DNA of 64,000 bases, taken from JAFGVL01 sp964546015 (lineage in GTDB: Bacteria > Bacteroidota > Bacteroidia > Bacteroidales > Paludibacteraceae). Shown one piece after another: positions 27,927 to 36,180 of the stretch. The stretch spans positions 118,796 to 182,795 of the forward strand of contig CAZJHO010000006.1 of NCBI GenBank assembly GCA_964546015.1, read 5' to 3'. The notes under the pieces are model-generated. The model ran no database searches and was not told the origin of the DNA. It worked only from the letters and a program-made list of their open reading frames with translations. Positions within the stretch are counted from its first letter, which is position 1, and every line of letters starts with the position of its first letter. A program made the position numbers and the translations under genes.

Positions 27927-28769
27927 TCAATTTTCCCCAATCAATTGTATTCCTTCTTCATTGATAGCGATAAGTCTTTTTCGGTATAAATCGCCCACTG
28001 CTTTTTTAAAAGTTTTTTTACTTACACCAAAAAAATCGAAAATTTCTTCGGCATTGCTATTGTCATTCAATGCGATAAAGCCACCGCGTTCTTGCAGTCG
28101 GCTGTGTAGCTCGTCCGAAAAATCGGTAATGCGTGCGAAGCCGATTTTGCTTAAACTCAAATCTATTTTGTAATCATCGCGAATGCGCTTAATGTAAGCT
28201 ACTCTTTCGTCGCCTACTTCTAAATTCTCAGTCAATTCGTTTACATAAAGCATTCCTCCATAGCGATTATCTACAATAGCTTTAAAGCCTAAATCTGTTT
28301 TTGAAGCAATCAAAATATTTACTTCATCGCCGGCATGGTAAGGCGATTGTGTTTTGTCTATGTATTTGTCATATTTGGCTGTTCCGTAAATGCGATTTGT
28401 ATTTTTATTGTATATAATATAAACTAAATAGAAACCGCCTTCGTGCATCCGCATTCGCTGTTCTCTGAATGGAACAAAGAGCTTTCTTGATACGCCCCAA
28501 TCTAAGTATGCTCCCATGTTATTTACCATTACTACTTCTAAAAAGGCAAAATTGCCTGCTTGTGCATAAGCTTTTTCGGTGGTTCCGACCAAAAAATCGT
28601 TAGAGTCGGGATATACAATAACATGGATTTTTTCTCCGACTGTCATCCAATCTTTTATATAGCTTTTAGGTAAAAGTATTTCTCCTGCATCTAAGCCATC
28701 AAGCATGGCTCCTTTGTCACAAAAACGAGTAAGGGTAAGGTCGTTGTATTTTCCTATTTTGAGCGTCAT
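27927..28769 (-). CDS. cvfB: CvfB-like S1/winged-helix RNA-binding protein
   Basis: A 280-aa protein of the conserved-virulence-factor B family. It contains three S1-like OB folds in tandem (about 5-65, 68-130 and 145-210; recurring DWGV.RKLFVPF and GYGGMLYVNEL-type motifs) and a C-terminal winged helix (EEIFDFFGVSKKTFKKAVGDLYRKRLI). In Staphylococcus and Streptococcus relatives it binds RNA and affects virulence-gene expression. Its role in Bacteroidota is not known. It lies divergent from clpP, in the position where tig is often found upstream of clpP in this phylum. Confidence 0.87.
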   Translation of the reverse strand: MTLKIGKYNDLTLTRFCDKGAMLDGLDAGEILLPKSYIKDWMTVGEKIHVIVYPDSNDFLVGTTEKAYAQAGNFAFLEVVMVNNMGAYLDWGVSRKLFVPFREQRMRMHEGGFYLVYIIYNKNTNRIYGTAKYDKYIDKTQSPYHAGDEVNILIASKTDLGFKAIVDNRYGGMLYVNELTENLEVGDERVAYIKRIRDDYKIDLSLSKIGFARITDFSDELHSRLQERGGFIALNDNSNAEEIFDFFGVSKKTFKKAVGDLYRKRLIAINEEGIQLIGEN

Positions 28770-28788
28770 ATAATTCTGTGTTTTGCTA

Positions 28789-28796
28789 CAAATGTA
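28789..28796 (-). promoter_or_regulatory. -7 promoter element for cvfB
   Basis: The minus strand reads TACATTTG (TAnnTTTG), 20 bp before the cvfB ATG. Confidence 0.45.
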
Positions 28797-28881
28797 GTTA
28801 TTTTTGCCGAAAAATCAGGATAAAGATTGTAAAGCTCTTTTTATCATAATGCAGGATAAAAATGTTAAAAATATTTTTAGA

Positions 28882-28912
28882 TTTGTTAGAAAACTTATTT
28901 TATCTAAATTTG
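28882..28912 (+). promoter_or_regulatory. clpP-clpX promoter
   Basis: TTTG at 28882-28885, a 19-bp spacer and TAAATTTG at 28905-28912 form a near-ideal Bacteroidota housekeeping promoter, 58 bp before the clpP ATG. Confidence 0.75.
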
Positions 28913-28970
28913 TTCTCTTTTTTCGGAGAGAGGAGAATTTTATCCCTATAAATTAAAACTTTAAAAACGA

Positions 28971-29648
28971 ATGGATATGAATAATGAGTTTAGAAAATTT
29001 GCCAACAAACATCTAGGAATGAATGGTTTGGCTCTAGATCAATACACATCGATTACATCGAATTATATTTCGCCTTCTATTTTGGAAGAGCGTCAGCTTA
29101 ATGTAACCCAGATGGATGTATTTTCTCGTTTAATGATGGACAGGATTATTTTTCTAGGTACTCAAATTGATGATTACACAGCCAATGTAATACAAGCTCA
29201 ATTACTTTTTCTTGATACTTCGGATCCGGGGAAAGATATTTCCATTTATATCAACTCTCCGGGGGGGTCTGTGTATGCCGGTCTCGGAATTTATGATACC
29301 ATGCAATATATTGGTAGCAAAGTAGGAACTATCTGTACCGGCATGGCGGCTTCGATGGCTGCGGTGCTTTTAGTTGCGGGCGAAAAAGGGAAACGCATGG
29401 CGCTTAAACATTCTCGTGTGATGATTCACCAACCAATGGGTGGAGCACAAGGACAAGCATCGGATATCGAAATTACAGCCCGTGAAATTCAAAAATTGAA
29501 AAAAGAACTTTATACAATTATTTCCGACCATTCGGGCAAACCATTTGAGCAAATCGAAAAAGATTCCGATCGTGATCATTGGATGACTGCTCTTGAAGCG
29601 AAAGAATATGGGATGATCGATGAGGTTTTAATCAGAGAGAAAAAATAA
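28971..29648 (+). CDS. clpP: ATP-dependent Clp protease proteolytic subunit
   Basis: The serine protease core of the ClpXP machine. It has 225 aa, slightly longer than E. coli ClpP (207) owing to the N-terminal extension. Catalytic triad: Ser in GMAASMAAVLL, His in SRVMIHQPMGG, and Asp in the EKDSDRDHWMTA region. An in-frame ATG two codons later (28977) is an alternative start. It is followed after 77 bp by clpX. tig is absent upstream. Regulation by the promoter at 28882-28912 is direct, and no heat-shock-like operator was seen. Confidence 0.96.
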   Translation: MDMNNEFRKFANKHLGMNGLALDQYTSITSNYISPSILEERQLNVTQMDVFSRLMMDRIIFLGTQIDDYTANVIQAQLLFLDTSDPGKDISIYINSPGGSVYAGLGIYDTMQYIGSKVGTICTGMAASMAAVLLVAGEKGKRMALKHSRVMIHQPMGGAQGQASDIEITAREIQKLKKELYTIISDHSGKPFEQIEKDSDRDHWMTALEAKEYGMIDEVLIREKK

Positions 29649-29649
29649 T

Positions 29650-29720
29650 AATTAGCCAATTCGAGAATTAGTCAATGTAAATTCAATTTGCTAATTTCCG
29701 AATTTGCTAATCTGCTAATT
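29650..29720. repeat. Stutter-word spacer between clpP and clpX (AATTAGC / GCTAATT)
   Basis: The spacer is almost wholly built from the words AATTAGC, AATTCG, AATTAG, AATTTGCTAATT and GCTAATT. The left part carries one orientation (29650-29671) and the right part the other (29685-29720), so the transcript can fold back on itself. A related spacer lies at 44978-45015. Confidence 0.65.
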
Positions 29721-29725
29721 AATTT

Positions 29726-30955
29726 ATGGCAAAACAAAACGAGAAATGTAGCTTTTGCGGTCGTTCGCAGGAGGAAGCCGGATTTTTTATAAGCGGTATT
29801 AATGGTAATATTTGTAGCGAATGTGCCGAAGCTGCTTACGAAATTGTTCACGAAAACGATAAACACCGACGACAAAGGTCTAAATTTACGATAGAAAAAG
29901 AGCAACTTCCGACCCCGGTAGATATTAAAACTTATCTTGACCAATATGTAATCGGACAAGACGAGGCGAAAAAGTATCTTTCAGTAGCTGTTTACAATCA
30001 TTACAAACGCTTGATGCAAGCTAAAACTGAAGACGAAATTGAAATTGAAAAATCGAATATCATTTTAGTTGGTTCCACCGGAACAGGTAAAACGCTATTG
30101 GCTCGTACTATTGCTAAACGCTTACATGTTCCTTTTACCATTGTAGATGCAACGGTACTTACCGAAGCCGGCTATGTGGGCGAAGATATTGAAAGTATTC
30201 TTACCCGTTTGCTCCAGGTTGCCGATTATGATGTAAAAGCTGCGGAACGAGGCATTGTTTTTATTGACGAAATAGATAAAATAGCCCGCAAAGGAGATAA
30301 TCCGTCTATTACCCGCGATGTGAGTGGCGAAGGAGTACAGCAAGGTTTGCTTAAACTGCTCGAAGGGTCGGTTATAAATGTGCCACCACAAGGAGGTCGT
30401 AAACATCCGGATCAGAAAATGATTCCGGTAAATACGCAACATATTTTATTTATTTGCGGAGGCGCATTTGATGGCATTGAACGAAAAATAGCTGCTCGTC
30501 TCAATACAAAAGTTGTTGGTTATGGTGCCAGCAAGAAGACCAATAGAATAGATACACAAAATCTCCTACAATACATCACGCCACAAGACTTAAAATCATT
30601 CGGTTTGATACCCGAAATCATAGGCCGTTTACCTATTCTTACTTATCTGAATCCATTGGATAGAAATGCTTTGCGCCGAATCTTAACCGAGCCGAAGAAC
30701 TCTATCATTAAACAATATGAAAAATTGTTTAAAATGGATGAAGTACAACTTATTTTTGAAGATGAAGCATTAGATTATGTGGTTGACAAAGCCATTGAGT
30801 TTAAGCTTGGAGCTCGTGGACTTCGTTCTATAGTCGAAACCATCATTATGGATGATATGTATGAAGCACCTTCGAAAAAGATAAATCAATTGATAATTAC
30901 AAAAGCTTTTGCAGAAGAAAAATTGAGCAAAGCAAATTTGCAACAAATAGCGTAA
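29726..30955 (+). CDS. clpX: ATP-dependent Clp protease ATP-binding subunit ClpX
   Basis: This AAA+ unfoldase feeds substrates to ClpP. It has 409 aa. The N-terminal zinc-binding domain has Cys-x2-Cys near residue 9 (CSFCGRSQEEAG) and CSEC near residue 32. The AAA+ core shows Walker A GSTGTGKTLLA and Walker B IVFIDEIDKIA. YVGEDIE is a conserved element just before Walker B. GYGASKK near residue 270 lies in the RKH/pore-loop region. The partner gene clpP is directly upstream. recQ follows with its own promoter. Confidence 0.97.
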   Translation: MAKQNEKCSFCGRSQEEAGFFISGINGNICSECAEAAYEIVHENDKHRRQRSKFTIEKEQLPTPVDIKTYLDQYVIGQDEAKKYLSVAVYNHYKRLMQAKTEDEIEIEKSNIILVGSTGTGKTLLARTIAKRLHVPFTIVDATVLTEAGYVGEDIESILTRLLQVADYDVKAAERGIVFIDEIDKIARKGDNPSITRDVSGEGVQQGLLKLLEGSVINVPPQGGRKHPDQKMIPVNTQHILFICGGAFDGIERKIAARLNTKVVGYGASKKTNRIDTQNLLQYITPQDLKSFGLIPEIIGRLPILTYLNPLDRNALRRILTEPKNSIIKQYEKLFKMDEVQLIFEDEALDYVVDKAIEFKLGARGLRSIVETIIMDDMYEAPSKKINQLIITKAFAEEKLSKANLQQIA

Positions 30956-30960
30956 AAGAT

Positions 30961-30992
30961 TTTGATTATTCATAAACTTGTTTATAAATTTG
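30961..30992 (+). promoter_or_regulatory. recQ promoter
   Basis: TTTG at 30961-30964, a 20-bp spacer and TAAATTTG at 30985-30992 lie 31 bp before the recQ ATG, directly after the clpX stop. Confidence 0.6.
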
Positions 30993-31023
30993 TTTCTAAA
31001 ATAAAAAAATTTCAAGTGTATTG

Positions 31024-33207
31024 ATGGTAAATATTGACCTCATAGCAGCGCTGAAAAAGAATTTCGGGTTCGACTCGTTTAAAGGACCTCAAGAAAGTAT
31101 AGTAGAAAGTGTGTTGGATGGCAACGACACTTTTGTTTTGATGCCTACCGGTGGAGGTAAATCGTTGTGTTATCAGCTTCCTTCGCTCCTTATGGAAGGA
31201 ACGGCAATTGTAATTTCTCCGCTTATTGCACTGATGAAAAATCAGGTAGATGCGATGCGCAATTTTGGAGAAGATGACGGTATTGCACATTTTCTGAATT
31301 CTTCGCTTAACAAAGCTGCAATCGACCAAGTAAAAGAGGATATTCTTAACGGAAAAACCAAATTGCTTTATGTTGCACCGGAGTCCTTGACTAAAGAAGA
31401 AAACATTGATTTCTTCAAGCAGGTAAAAATATCTTTTTATGCCATCGATGAGGCTCACTGTATTTCGGAATGGGGACATGATTTCCGTCCTGAATACCGT
31501 AGGATACGCCCTATCGTAACCGAAATAGGAAAAGCACCCATTATAGCTCTTACCGCTACTGCCACGCCAAAAGTTCAACATGATATTCAGAAAAACTTGG
31601 GTATGCAAAAAGCCAAGGTTTTCAAGTCTTCTTTTAATCGTCCGAATTTGTATTATGAAATTCGTCCGAAAACTAAAAATATTGATAAAGATATCATAAA
31701 ATATATTAAAAACAATGAGGGTAAATCGGGTATTATTTATTGCTTGAGTCGTAAAAAAGTAGAAGAATTGGCAGAAATGCTTATTGTTAACGGAATTTCT
31801 GCTTTGCCTTATCATGCAGGAATAGACACATCGACGCGTTCCGGGAATCAAGATAAGTTTTTAATGGAAGAAGCCGATGTTATTGTGGCTACCATAGCCT
31901 TTGGCATGGGAATCGATAAGCCTGATGTGCGTTTTGTGATACATTATGATATCCCAAAAAGTTTAGAAGGGTATTATCAAGAAACCGGTCGTGCAGGTCG
32001 TGATGGTGGAGAGGGGCATTGTTTGACTTTTTATTCGAACAAAGATCTTCAGAAACTAGAAAAGTTTATGCAAGGTAAGCCGATTGCCGAGCAAGAAATC
32101 GGAAAACAATTACTATTTGAGACGGCAGCTTATGCCGAATCGTCTATTTGTAGAAGAAAATTATTGTTACACTACTTCGGAGAAGAACATACCGAAGATA
32201 ATTGCGGAAGTTGCGATAATTGTATGAATCCTAAAAAACAAATTGAAGCCAAGGAAATGGCTGTATCTATTTTAGAATTGGTATTAATGCTTAAAGAAAA
32301 GTTTAAAGCTGAACATATCGTTGATATTTTGAAAGGGAAAGAGACAGCCGATGTAAAATCGCATGAACATGATGAGTTGGAACTTTTTGGCGCTTTCAAA
32401 GAAGAAGATGAACGCGTGTTGCATGCCGTAATTCGTCAGGCAATGGTTTCAGGCTTTTTGAATAAAGACATAGAAAATTATGGCTTGCTTAAAATGACGG
32501 CTGCCGGTAAAAAATATTTGGTGAATCCGACTTCGTTTATGATCACAAAAGATAATGAGTTCGAAGATGACGATGAAGACACGACCCCTGTTCGCGGTGG
32601 GGGAAGTGGTGCTGCCGATGAGACTCTTTTTGCGATGCTCAAAGATTTACGCAAAAAAATGTCGAAAAGATTGGAAGTTCCACCATTTGTTATTTTCCAA
32701 GATCCGTCGCTTGAGGCTATGGCTACGAACTATCCGGTTACTATCGAGGAACTACAAAATATACCCGGAGTAGGAGCAGGAAAAGCAAAACGCTATGGTG
32801 AAGATTTTGTCAAACTGATAAAAAATCATGTGGAGGAGAATGAAATTATTCGACCAGAAGATTTGCGTGTGCGTTCTGTTGCTAATAAATCGAAACTAAA
32901 AGTGTCTATTATTCAGTCGATTGACCGTAAAATAGCGTTAGATGATATCGCACTTTCAAAAGGAATTGAATTTAAAGAATTGCTTGATGAGATAGAAGCG
33001 ATCGTTTATTCCGGAACTAAAATCAATATTGATTATTTTTTGGAAGAAATTATGGATGAAGACCATATCGAGGAAATTTACGAATATTTTAAGGAAGCCG
33101 AAACCGATAGAATTAGTGATGCTTTAGAGGAACTTGGAGAAAACGAATTTTCGGAAGAAGAAGTGCGTTTGGTGCGTATCAAATTCTTGTCCGAAATGGC
33201 TAATTAG
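31024..33207 (+). CDS. recQ: RecQ family ATP-dependent DNA helicase
   Basis: A 3'-5' helicase used in recombination and fork repair. It has 727 aa from ATG 31024 (a TTG codon just before it is disregarded). The motor has Walker A PTGGGKSLCYQLP near residue 44, the DEAH box AIDEAHCISEWGHDFRP and motif VI YYQETGRAGRDG. The RQC zinc site is made from CRRKLLLHYFGE and CGSCDNC. An HRDC domain follows (IPGVGAGKAKRYGEDF), then an acidic C-terminal tail with helix-rich repeats. It is longer than E. coli RecQ (about 610 aa). A terminator follows at 33229-33275. Confidence 0.95.
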   Translation: MVNIDLIAALKKNFGFDSFKGPQESIVESVLDGNDTFVLMPTGGGKSLCYQLPSLLMEGTAIVISPLIALMKNQVDAMRNFGEDDGIAHFLNSSLNKAAIDQVKEDILNGKTKLLYVAPESLTKEENIDFFKQVKISFYAIDEAHCISEWGHDFRPEYRRIRPIVTEIGKAPIIALTATATPKVQHDIQKNLGMQKAKVFKSSFNRPNLYYEIRPKTKNIDKDIIKYIKNNEGKSGIIYCLSRKKVEELAEMLIVNGISALPYHAGIDTSTRSGNQDKFLMEEADVIVATIAFGMGIDKPDVRFVIHYDIPKSLEGYYQETGRAGRDGGEGHCLTFYSNKDLQKLEKFMQGKPIAEQEIGKQLLFETAAYAESSICRRKLLLHYFGEEHTEDNCGSCDNCMNPKKQIEAKEMAVSILELVLMLKEKFKAEHIVDILKGKETADVKSHEHDELELFGAFKEEDERVLHAVIRQAMVSGFLNKDIENYGLLKMTAAGKKYLVNPTSFMITKDNEFEDDDEDTTPVRGGGSGAADETLFAMLKDLRKKMSKRLEVPPFVIFQDPSLEAMATNYPVTIEELQNIPGVGAGKAKRYGEDFVKLIKNHVEENEIIRPEDLRVRSVANKSKLKVSIIQSIDRKIALDDIALSKGIEFKELLDEIEAIVYSGTKINIDYFLEEIMDEDHIEEIYEYFKEAETDRISDALEELGENEFSEEEVRLVRIKFLSEMAN

Positions 33208-33228
33208 TAAAATGCTTAAAAGAATGTG

Positions 33229-33275
33229 AAACTGTTTGAAAGTCTTTTTAACTTTGGCTTTTAGACAGTTTTTTT
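33229..33275 (+). terminator. Terminator between recQ and queG
   Basis: A 14-bp stem with two G-U pairs (AAACTGTTTGAAAG at 33229-33242 and CTTTTAGACAGTTT at 33258-33271) is followed directly by a T-run to 33275. The T-run ends only five bases before the queG ATG. Confidence 0.8.
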
Positions 33276-33279
33276 CGTT

Positions 33280-34191
33280 ATGATAACATCCGAACAAATA
33301 AAAGTAAAGGCGTTGGAAATAGGTTTTGATGCCTGTGGGATAGCTCGAGCCGAATTGTTGAAAGAAGATGCTGATATTCTTTCTAATTGGCTCGAAAAAG
33401 ATTATTGTGCCGGAATGGGATATATGAGAAATCATTTCGACAAGCGAATAGATCCTACTTTGTTGCTTGAAAATGCGCGTTCGGTGATTGTGGTTTTGCT
33501 TAATTATTATTCGCCTCAAGTACAAAAATTTTCTGTCCCACAAATAGCAAAATATGCTTATAGTAAGGATTATCATGTGGTAATGAAACAGAAGTTGTAT
33601 CAATTATTAGAATTAATACAAAAATTGTCGCCAGAAGACAAAATAAACGGTCGGGCTTTTGTTGATTCGGCTCCTGTCCTCGAGCGTCGGTGGGCAGAAA
33701 AGGCAGGTTTGGGATGGATTGGGAAAAATGCACTTTTGATAAACCCTAAGGTTGGTTCTTTTACTTTTATCGGTGAGCTGATTATTGATGCCGAATTGAA
33801 TTATGATAATCCAATTCCGAACCGGTGCGGAAATTGCAGTAGATGTATTGATGCTTGTCCTACTAAAGCTTTATGCGAACCGTATGTTGTAAATGCCAAC
33901 CGATGTTTTTCATACCACACTGTCGAAAGCAAAGACGATATACCGGCAGAATTAGCTGTTAAGTTAGAAAATCGTCTTTTCGGATGTGATACTTGCCAAC
34001 AGGTTTGTCCGTATAATCAACAGGTAAAATTAAGTGATACGAACGAGTTTCGTTGTTTACCGGAATTTCTATCAATGGATAAAGAAGCATGGGAAAATAT
34101 TACAGAAGAAGAATTTAATAAAATATTTGCTGATTCTCCTCTGCAACGAGCCGGTTATAAAAAGATAAAAGCGACATTAAATCTTTTGTAG
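33280..34191 (+). CDS. queG: Epoxyqueuosine reductase
   Basis: This cobalamin- and Fe-S-dependent enzyme reduces epoxyqueuosine to queuosine at tRNA position 34. It has 303 aa. The cobalamin-binding N-terminal part contains YARAKDYHVV-like YAYSKDYHVVMKQKL and FVDSAPVLERRWAEKAGLGWIGKNALLINP. Two 4Fe-4S clusters are set by CGNCSRCIDACPTKAL, a lone Cys in NRCFSYHT, and CDTCQQVCPYNQ. It is slightly shorter than E. coli QueG (379 aa), lacking the HEAT-like C-terminal part, as is common in this phylum. The start codon follows a terminator by five bases, leaving almost no room for an independent promoter. Confidence 0.95.
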   Translation: MITSEQIKVKALEIGFDACGIARAELLKEDADILSNWLEKDYCAGMGYMRNHFDKRIDPTLLLENARSVIVVLLNYYSPQVQKFSVPQIAKYAYSKDYHVVMKQKLYQLLELIQKLSPEDKINGRAFVDSAPVLERRWAEKAGLGWIGKNALLINPKVGSFTFIGELIIDAELNYDNPIPNRCGNCSRCIDACPTKALCEPYVVNANRCFSYHTVESKDDIPAELAVKLENRLFGCDTCQQVCPYNQQVKLSDTNEFRCLPEFLSMDKEAWENITEEEFNKIFADSPLQRAGYKKIKATLNLL

Positions 34192-34214
34192 AATAAAAAA
34201 AATAATTACCTTTG
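34185..34214 (+). promoter_or_regulatory. tRNA-Leu promoter
   Basis: TTTG at 34185-34188 (inside the end of queG), an 18-bp spacer and TACCTTTG at 34207-34214. The mature tRNA begins 11 bp downstream. Confidence 0.7.
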
Positions 34215-34224
34215 CCGCGCAATT

Positions 34225-34308
34225 GCCCAGATGGCGGAATTGGTAGACGCGCTGGTCTCAAACACCAGTGGATTCACTTCCATGCCGGTTCGATCCCGGC
34301 TCTGGGTA
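34225..34308 (+). tRNA. tRNA-Leu (anticodon CAA)
   Basis: An 84-nt class II tRNA. The acceptor stem is GCCCAGA with TCTGGGT. The anticodon arm is CTGGT-CTCAAAC-ACCAG, giving CAA (reads UUG). There is a long variable arm and a T-arm GCCGG-TTCGATC-CCGGC. CCA is not encoded: the discriminator A is followed by CAAG. A hairpin terminator follows. Confidence 0.97.
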
Positions 34309-34321
34309 CAAGAAGGTTCAT

Positions 34322-34350
34322 AATCAAAAGGATTGTGAATCTTTTTGATT
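34322..34350 (+). terminator. Hairpin after tRNA-Leu
   Basis: AATCAAAAGGATT (34322-34334) pairs with AATCTTTTTGATT (34338-34350), with one G-U pair and a 3-nt loop. It lies 14 bp after the tRNA. Confidence 0.6.
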
Positions 34351-34351
34351 T

Positions 34352-34384
34352 TAAAAAAAGCAGTTATGTAAAAACATAACTGCT
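34352..34384 (-). terminator. Terminator for the acyl-CoA synthetase gene
   Basis: The perfect 10-bp stem AGCAGTTATG / CATAACTGCT (34359-34368 and 34375-34384) is followed on the minus strand by seven T residues. It lies 24 bp after the stop of the gene at 34409. Confidence 0.85.
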
Positions 34385-34408
34385 CCTAGTTTTTATCTAT
34401 TTTGTTTT

Positions 34409-36169
34409 TTAGCTGAATAATTTTTCTATTTTTTCAGCATATTTTTCTTCTACTACTATATTTCGTTTTACTTTAAGAGTAGGAGTCAATATACCGCTGG
34501 ATTCGCTCCAATCATCAGCAATAAGCTCGAATTTTTTTATTTGTTCCCAGTCTCCGAATTTATTGTTGTATTTTGCTAACTCTTTGCGGTATCGGTCATT
34601 TACATCTTTGTTTGTTACCATTTCCTCATCTGTAGTGTATTTGATGTTGTACCGGTTACACCATGCTTTCAGAAATTCGAAATCAGGCACAATCAATGCT
34701 GCTGCAAATTTTTGGTTTTCGCCTACTACTATCATGTTAGAAATAAATGGCGATTCACAACACTTGTTTTCAATTTTTTGTGGATTAATATATTTGCCAA
34801 ATGAAGTTTTAAAGATATTCTTTAATCTGCCGGTAATGATTAATCTGCCGTGTTTATCAAATTTTCCGATATCGCCGGTGTGGAACCAACCTTCATTATC
34901 TATTACTTCGGCAGTGCGTTCGGGGTCTTTGTAATAACCTATCATTACGCTATTGCCACGACAACATATTTCTCCGTTTTCTGTTATTTTTACTTCCACA
35001 TTAGGCATTATAGGACCTACAGTACCCGCTTTTCGTTGGTATTTGCCACGGCGAGATACTGCTATCACAGGCGAAGTTTCTGTGAGTCCATAACCTTCGT
35101 ACACAGGCATACCGATACCTGAGAAGAAACGGGCAATCGGAGTTTGAAGACTGGAACCGCCGGATACCACTATATCGAAATGCCCACCAAGTGCTTCGCG
35201 CCATTTGCCGAAAACAAGCTTATCTGCAATTTTATGAATACATTTATAGTATAGAGTATTGCCTGTTATTTCATATCGTTTGGCTACACTAAAAGCCCAA
35301 TAATAAATTATTTTAGAGATACCTTTTTGGTTTTTGCCTGCTGCGAATAGCTTATCGTAGATTTTTTCTAACAAGCGAGGCACGCAACACATCAGGTTTG
35401 GATCTACTTCTTTAATGTTTTCGGCAATAGCACCTAAATTTTCGGCATAATAAGTTGTAAAGCCTAGGTATTGATATAAATAAACCAATGTGCGTTCGTA
35501 AGCATGGCAAAGCGGCAAAAAACTTAATGTACGGCGTACCCAAGGAGCAGGGATATCTTGAACTCCTTCAATATTTGTTACAATATTTTTATGTGAAAGC
35601 ATTACTCCTTTAGGATCTCCTGTTGTTCCTGATGTGTAAATGATGGTAGCTAAATTTTCAGGGGTGATTCCGTTGCGAAGAGCTTCGAGTTTTTCTGGAA
35701 CAGGATTTTCCTTTCCAAGAGTTTCTAACTGAGCAAGATGTGGGTATCCTTCAATTGGAATAAAAGTATAAATGTTTTTCAAACTCTTTACTTGTGGAAA
35801 TATTTTTTCTATCCTGCGTAAGACTTTCCATTCTATTACAAGTAATTTAATTTCGGCATGATTGAAGATATACAAGTAGTCTTCCATGCTGATGGTCGGA
35901 TAGATTGGCACGGAAACGGCTCCTATTTGTAGTGTAGCCATATCTATCATGTTCCATTCGGGACGGTTGTTGCTAACGATCGCAACTTTATCGTTTTTTT
36001 CAATGCCAAGTTTTAAAAAAGCGTAGCTCAGGTTATTTACTCTTTCTGCGTATTCTTGAATGCTGATGGTTTTCCATTCGCCATCTTGCTTATGTCCGAA
36101 AATAGGTCTTTCTGGATATTTTTCCAAGAAGTTCGGCACTAAATCAATTAGTCGGGTAACTTTTGCCAT
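34409..36169 (-). CDS. Long-chain acyl-CoA synthetase (FadD15/FAA type)
   Basis: A 586-aa ANL enzyme predicted to make long-chain fatty acyl-CoA. The P-loop IIYTSGTTGDPKGVMLSH is near residue 175, and the fatty-acid linker region is FLPLCHAYERTLVYLYQY. EGYGLTETSPVIAVSRRG is the adenine motif and ITGRLKNIFKTSFGKYINP the hinge. The C-terminal domain ends LTPTLKVKRNIV, with the catalytic lysine. The TSFGKY form of the hinge is characteristic of the long-chain synthetases. It follows pepT by 11 bp and ends at a strong terminator. Confidence 0.92.
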   Translation of the reverse strand: MAKVTRLIDLVPNFLEKYPERPIFGHKQDGEWKTISIQEYAERVNNLSYAFLKLGIEKNDKVAIVSNNRPEWNMIDMATLQIGAVSVPIYPTISMEDYLYIFNHAEIKLLVIEWKVLRRIEKIFPQVKSLKNIYTFIPIEGYPHLAQLETLGKENPVPEKLEALRNGITPENLATIIYTSGTTGDPKGVMLSHKNIVTNIEGVQDIPAPWVRRTLSFLPLCHAYERTLVYLYQYLGFTTYYAENLGAIAENIKEVDPNLMCCVPRLLEKIYDKLFAAGKNQKGISKIIYYWAFSVAKRYEITGNTLYYKCIHKIADKLVFGKWREALGGHFDIVVSGGSSLQTPIARFFSGIGMPVYEGYGLTETSPVIAVSRRGKYQRKAGTVGPIMPNVEVKITENGEICCRGNSVMIGYYKDPERTAEVIDNEGWFHTGDIGKFDKHGRLIITGRLKNIFKTSFGKYINPQKIENKCCESPFISNMIVVGENQKFAAALIVPDFEFLKAWCNRYNIKYTTDEEMVTNKDVNDRYRKELAKYNNKFGDWEQIKKFELIADDWSESSGILTPTLKVKRNIVVEEKYAEKIEKLFS

Positions 36170-36180
36170 AGAATTAAAAA

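Noticed and set aside
31012..31851. Long open frame of 279 codons antisense to recQ
   Set aside because: It lies entirely opposite the conserved recQ helicase core, is rich in Phe/Ile/Arg/Tyr in an antisense-typical manner, and has no recognisable domain or promoter.
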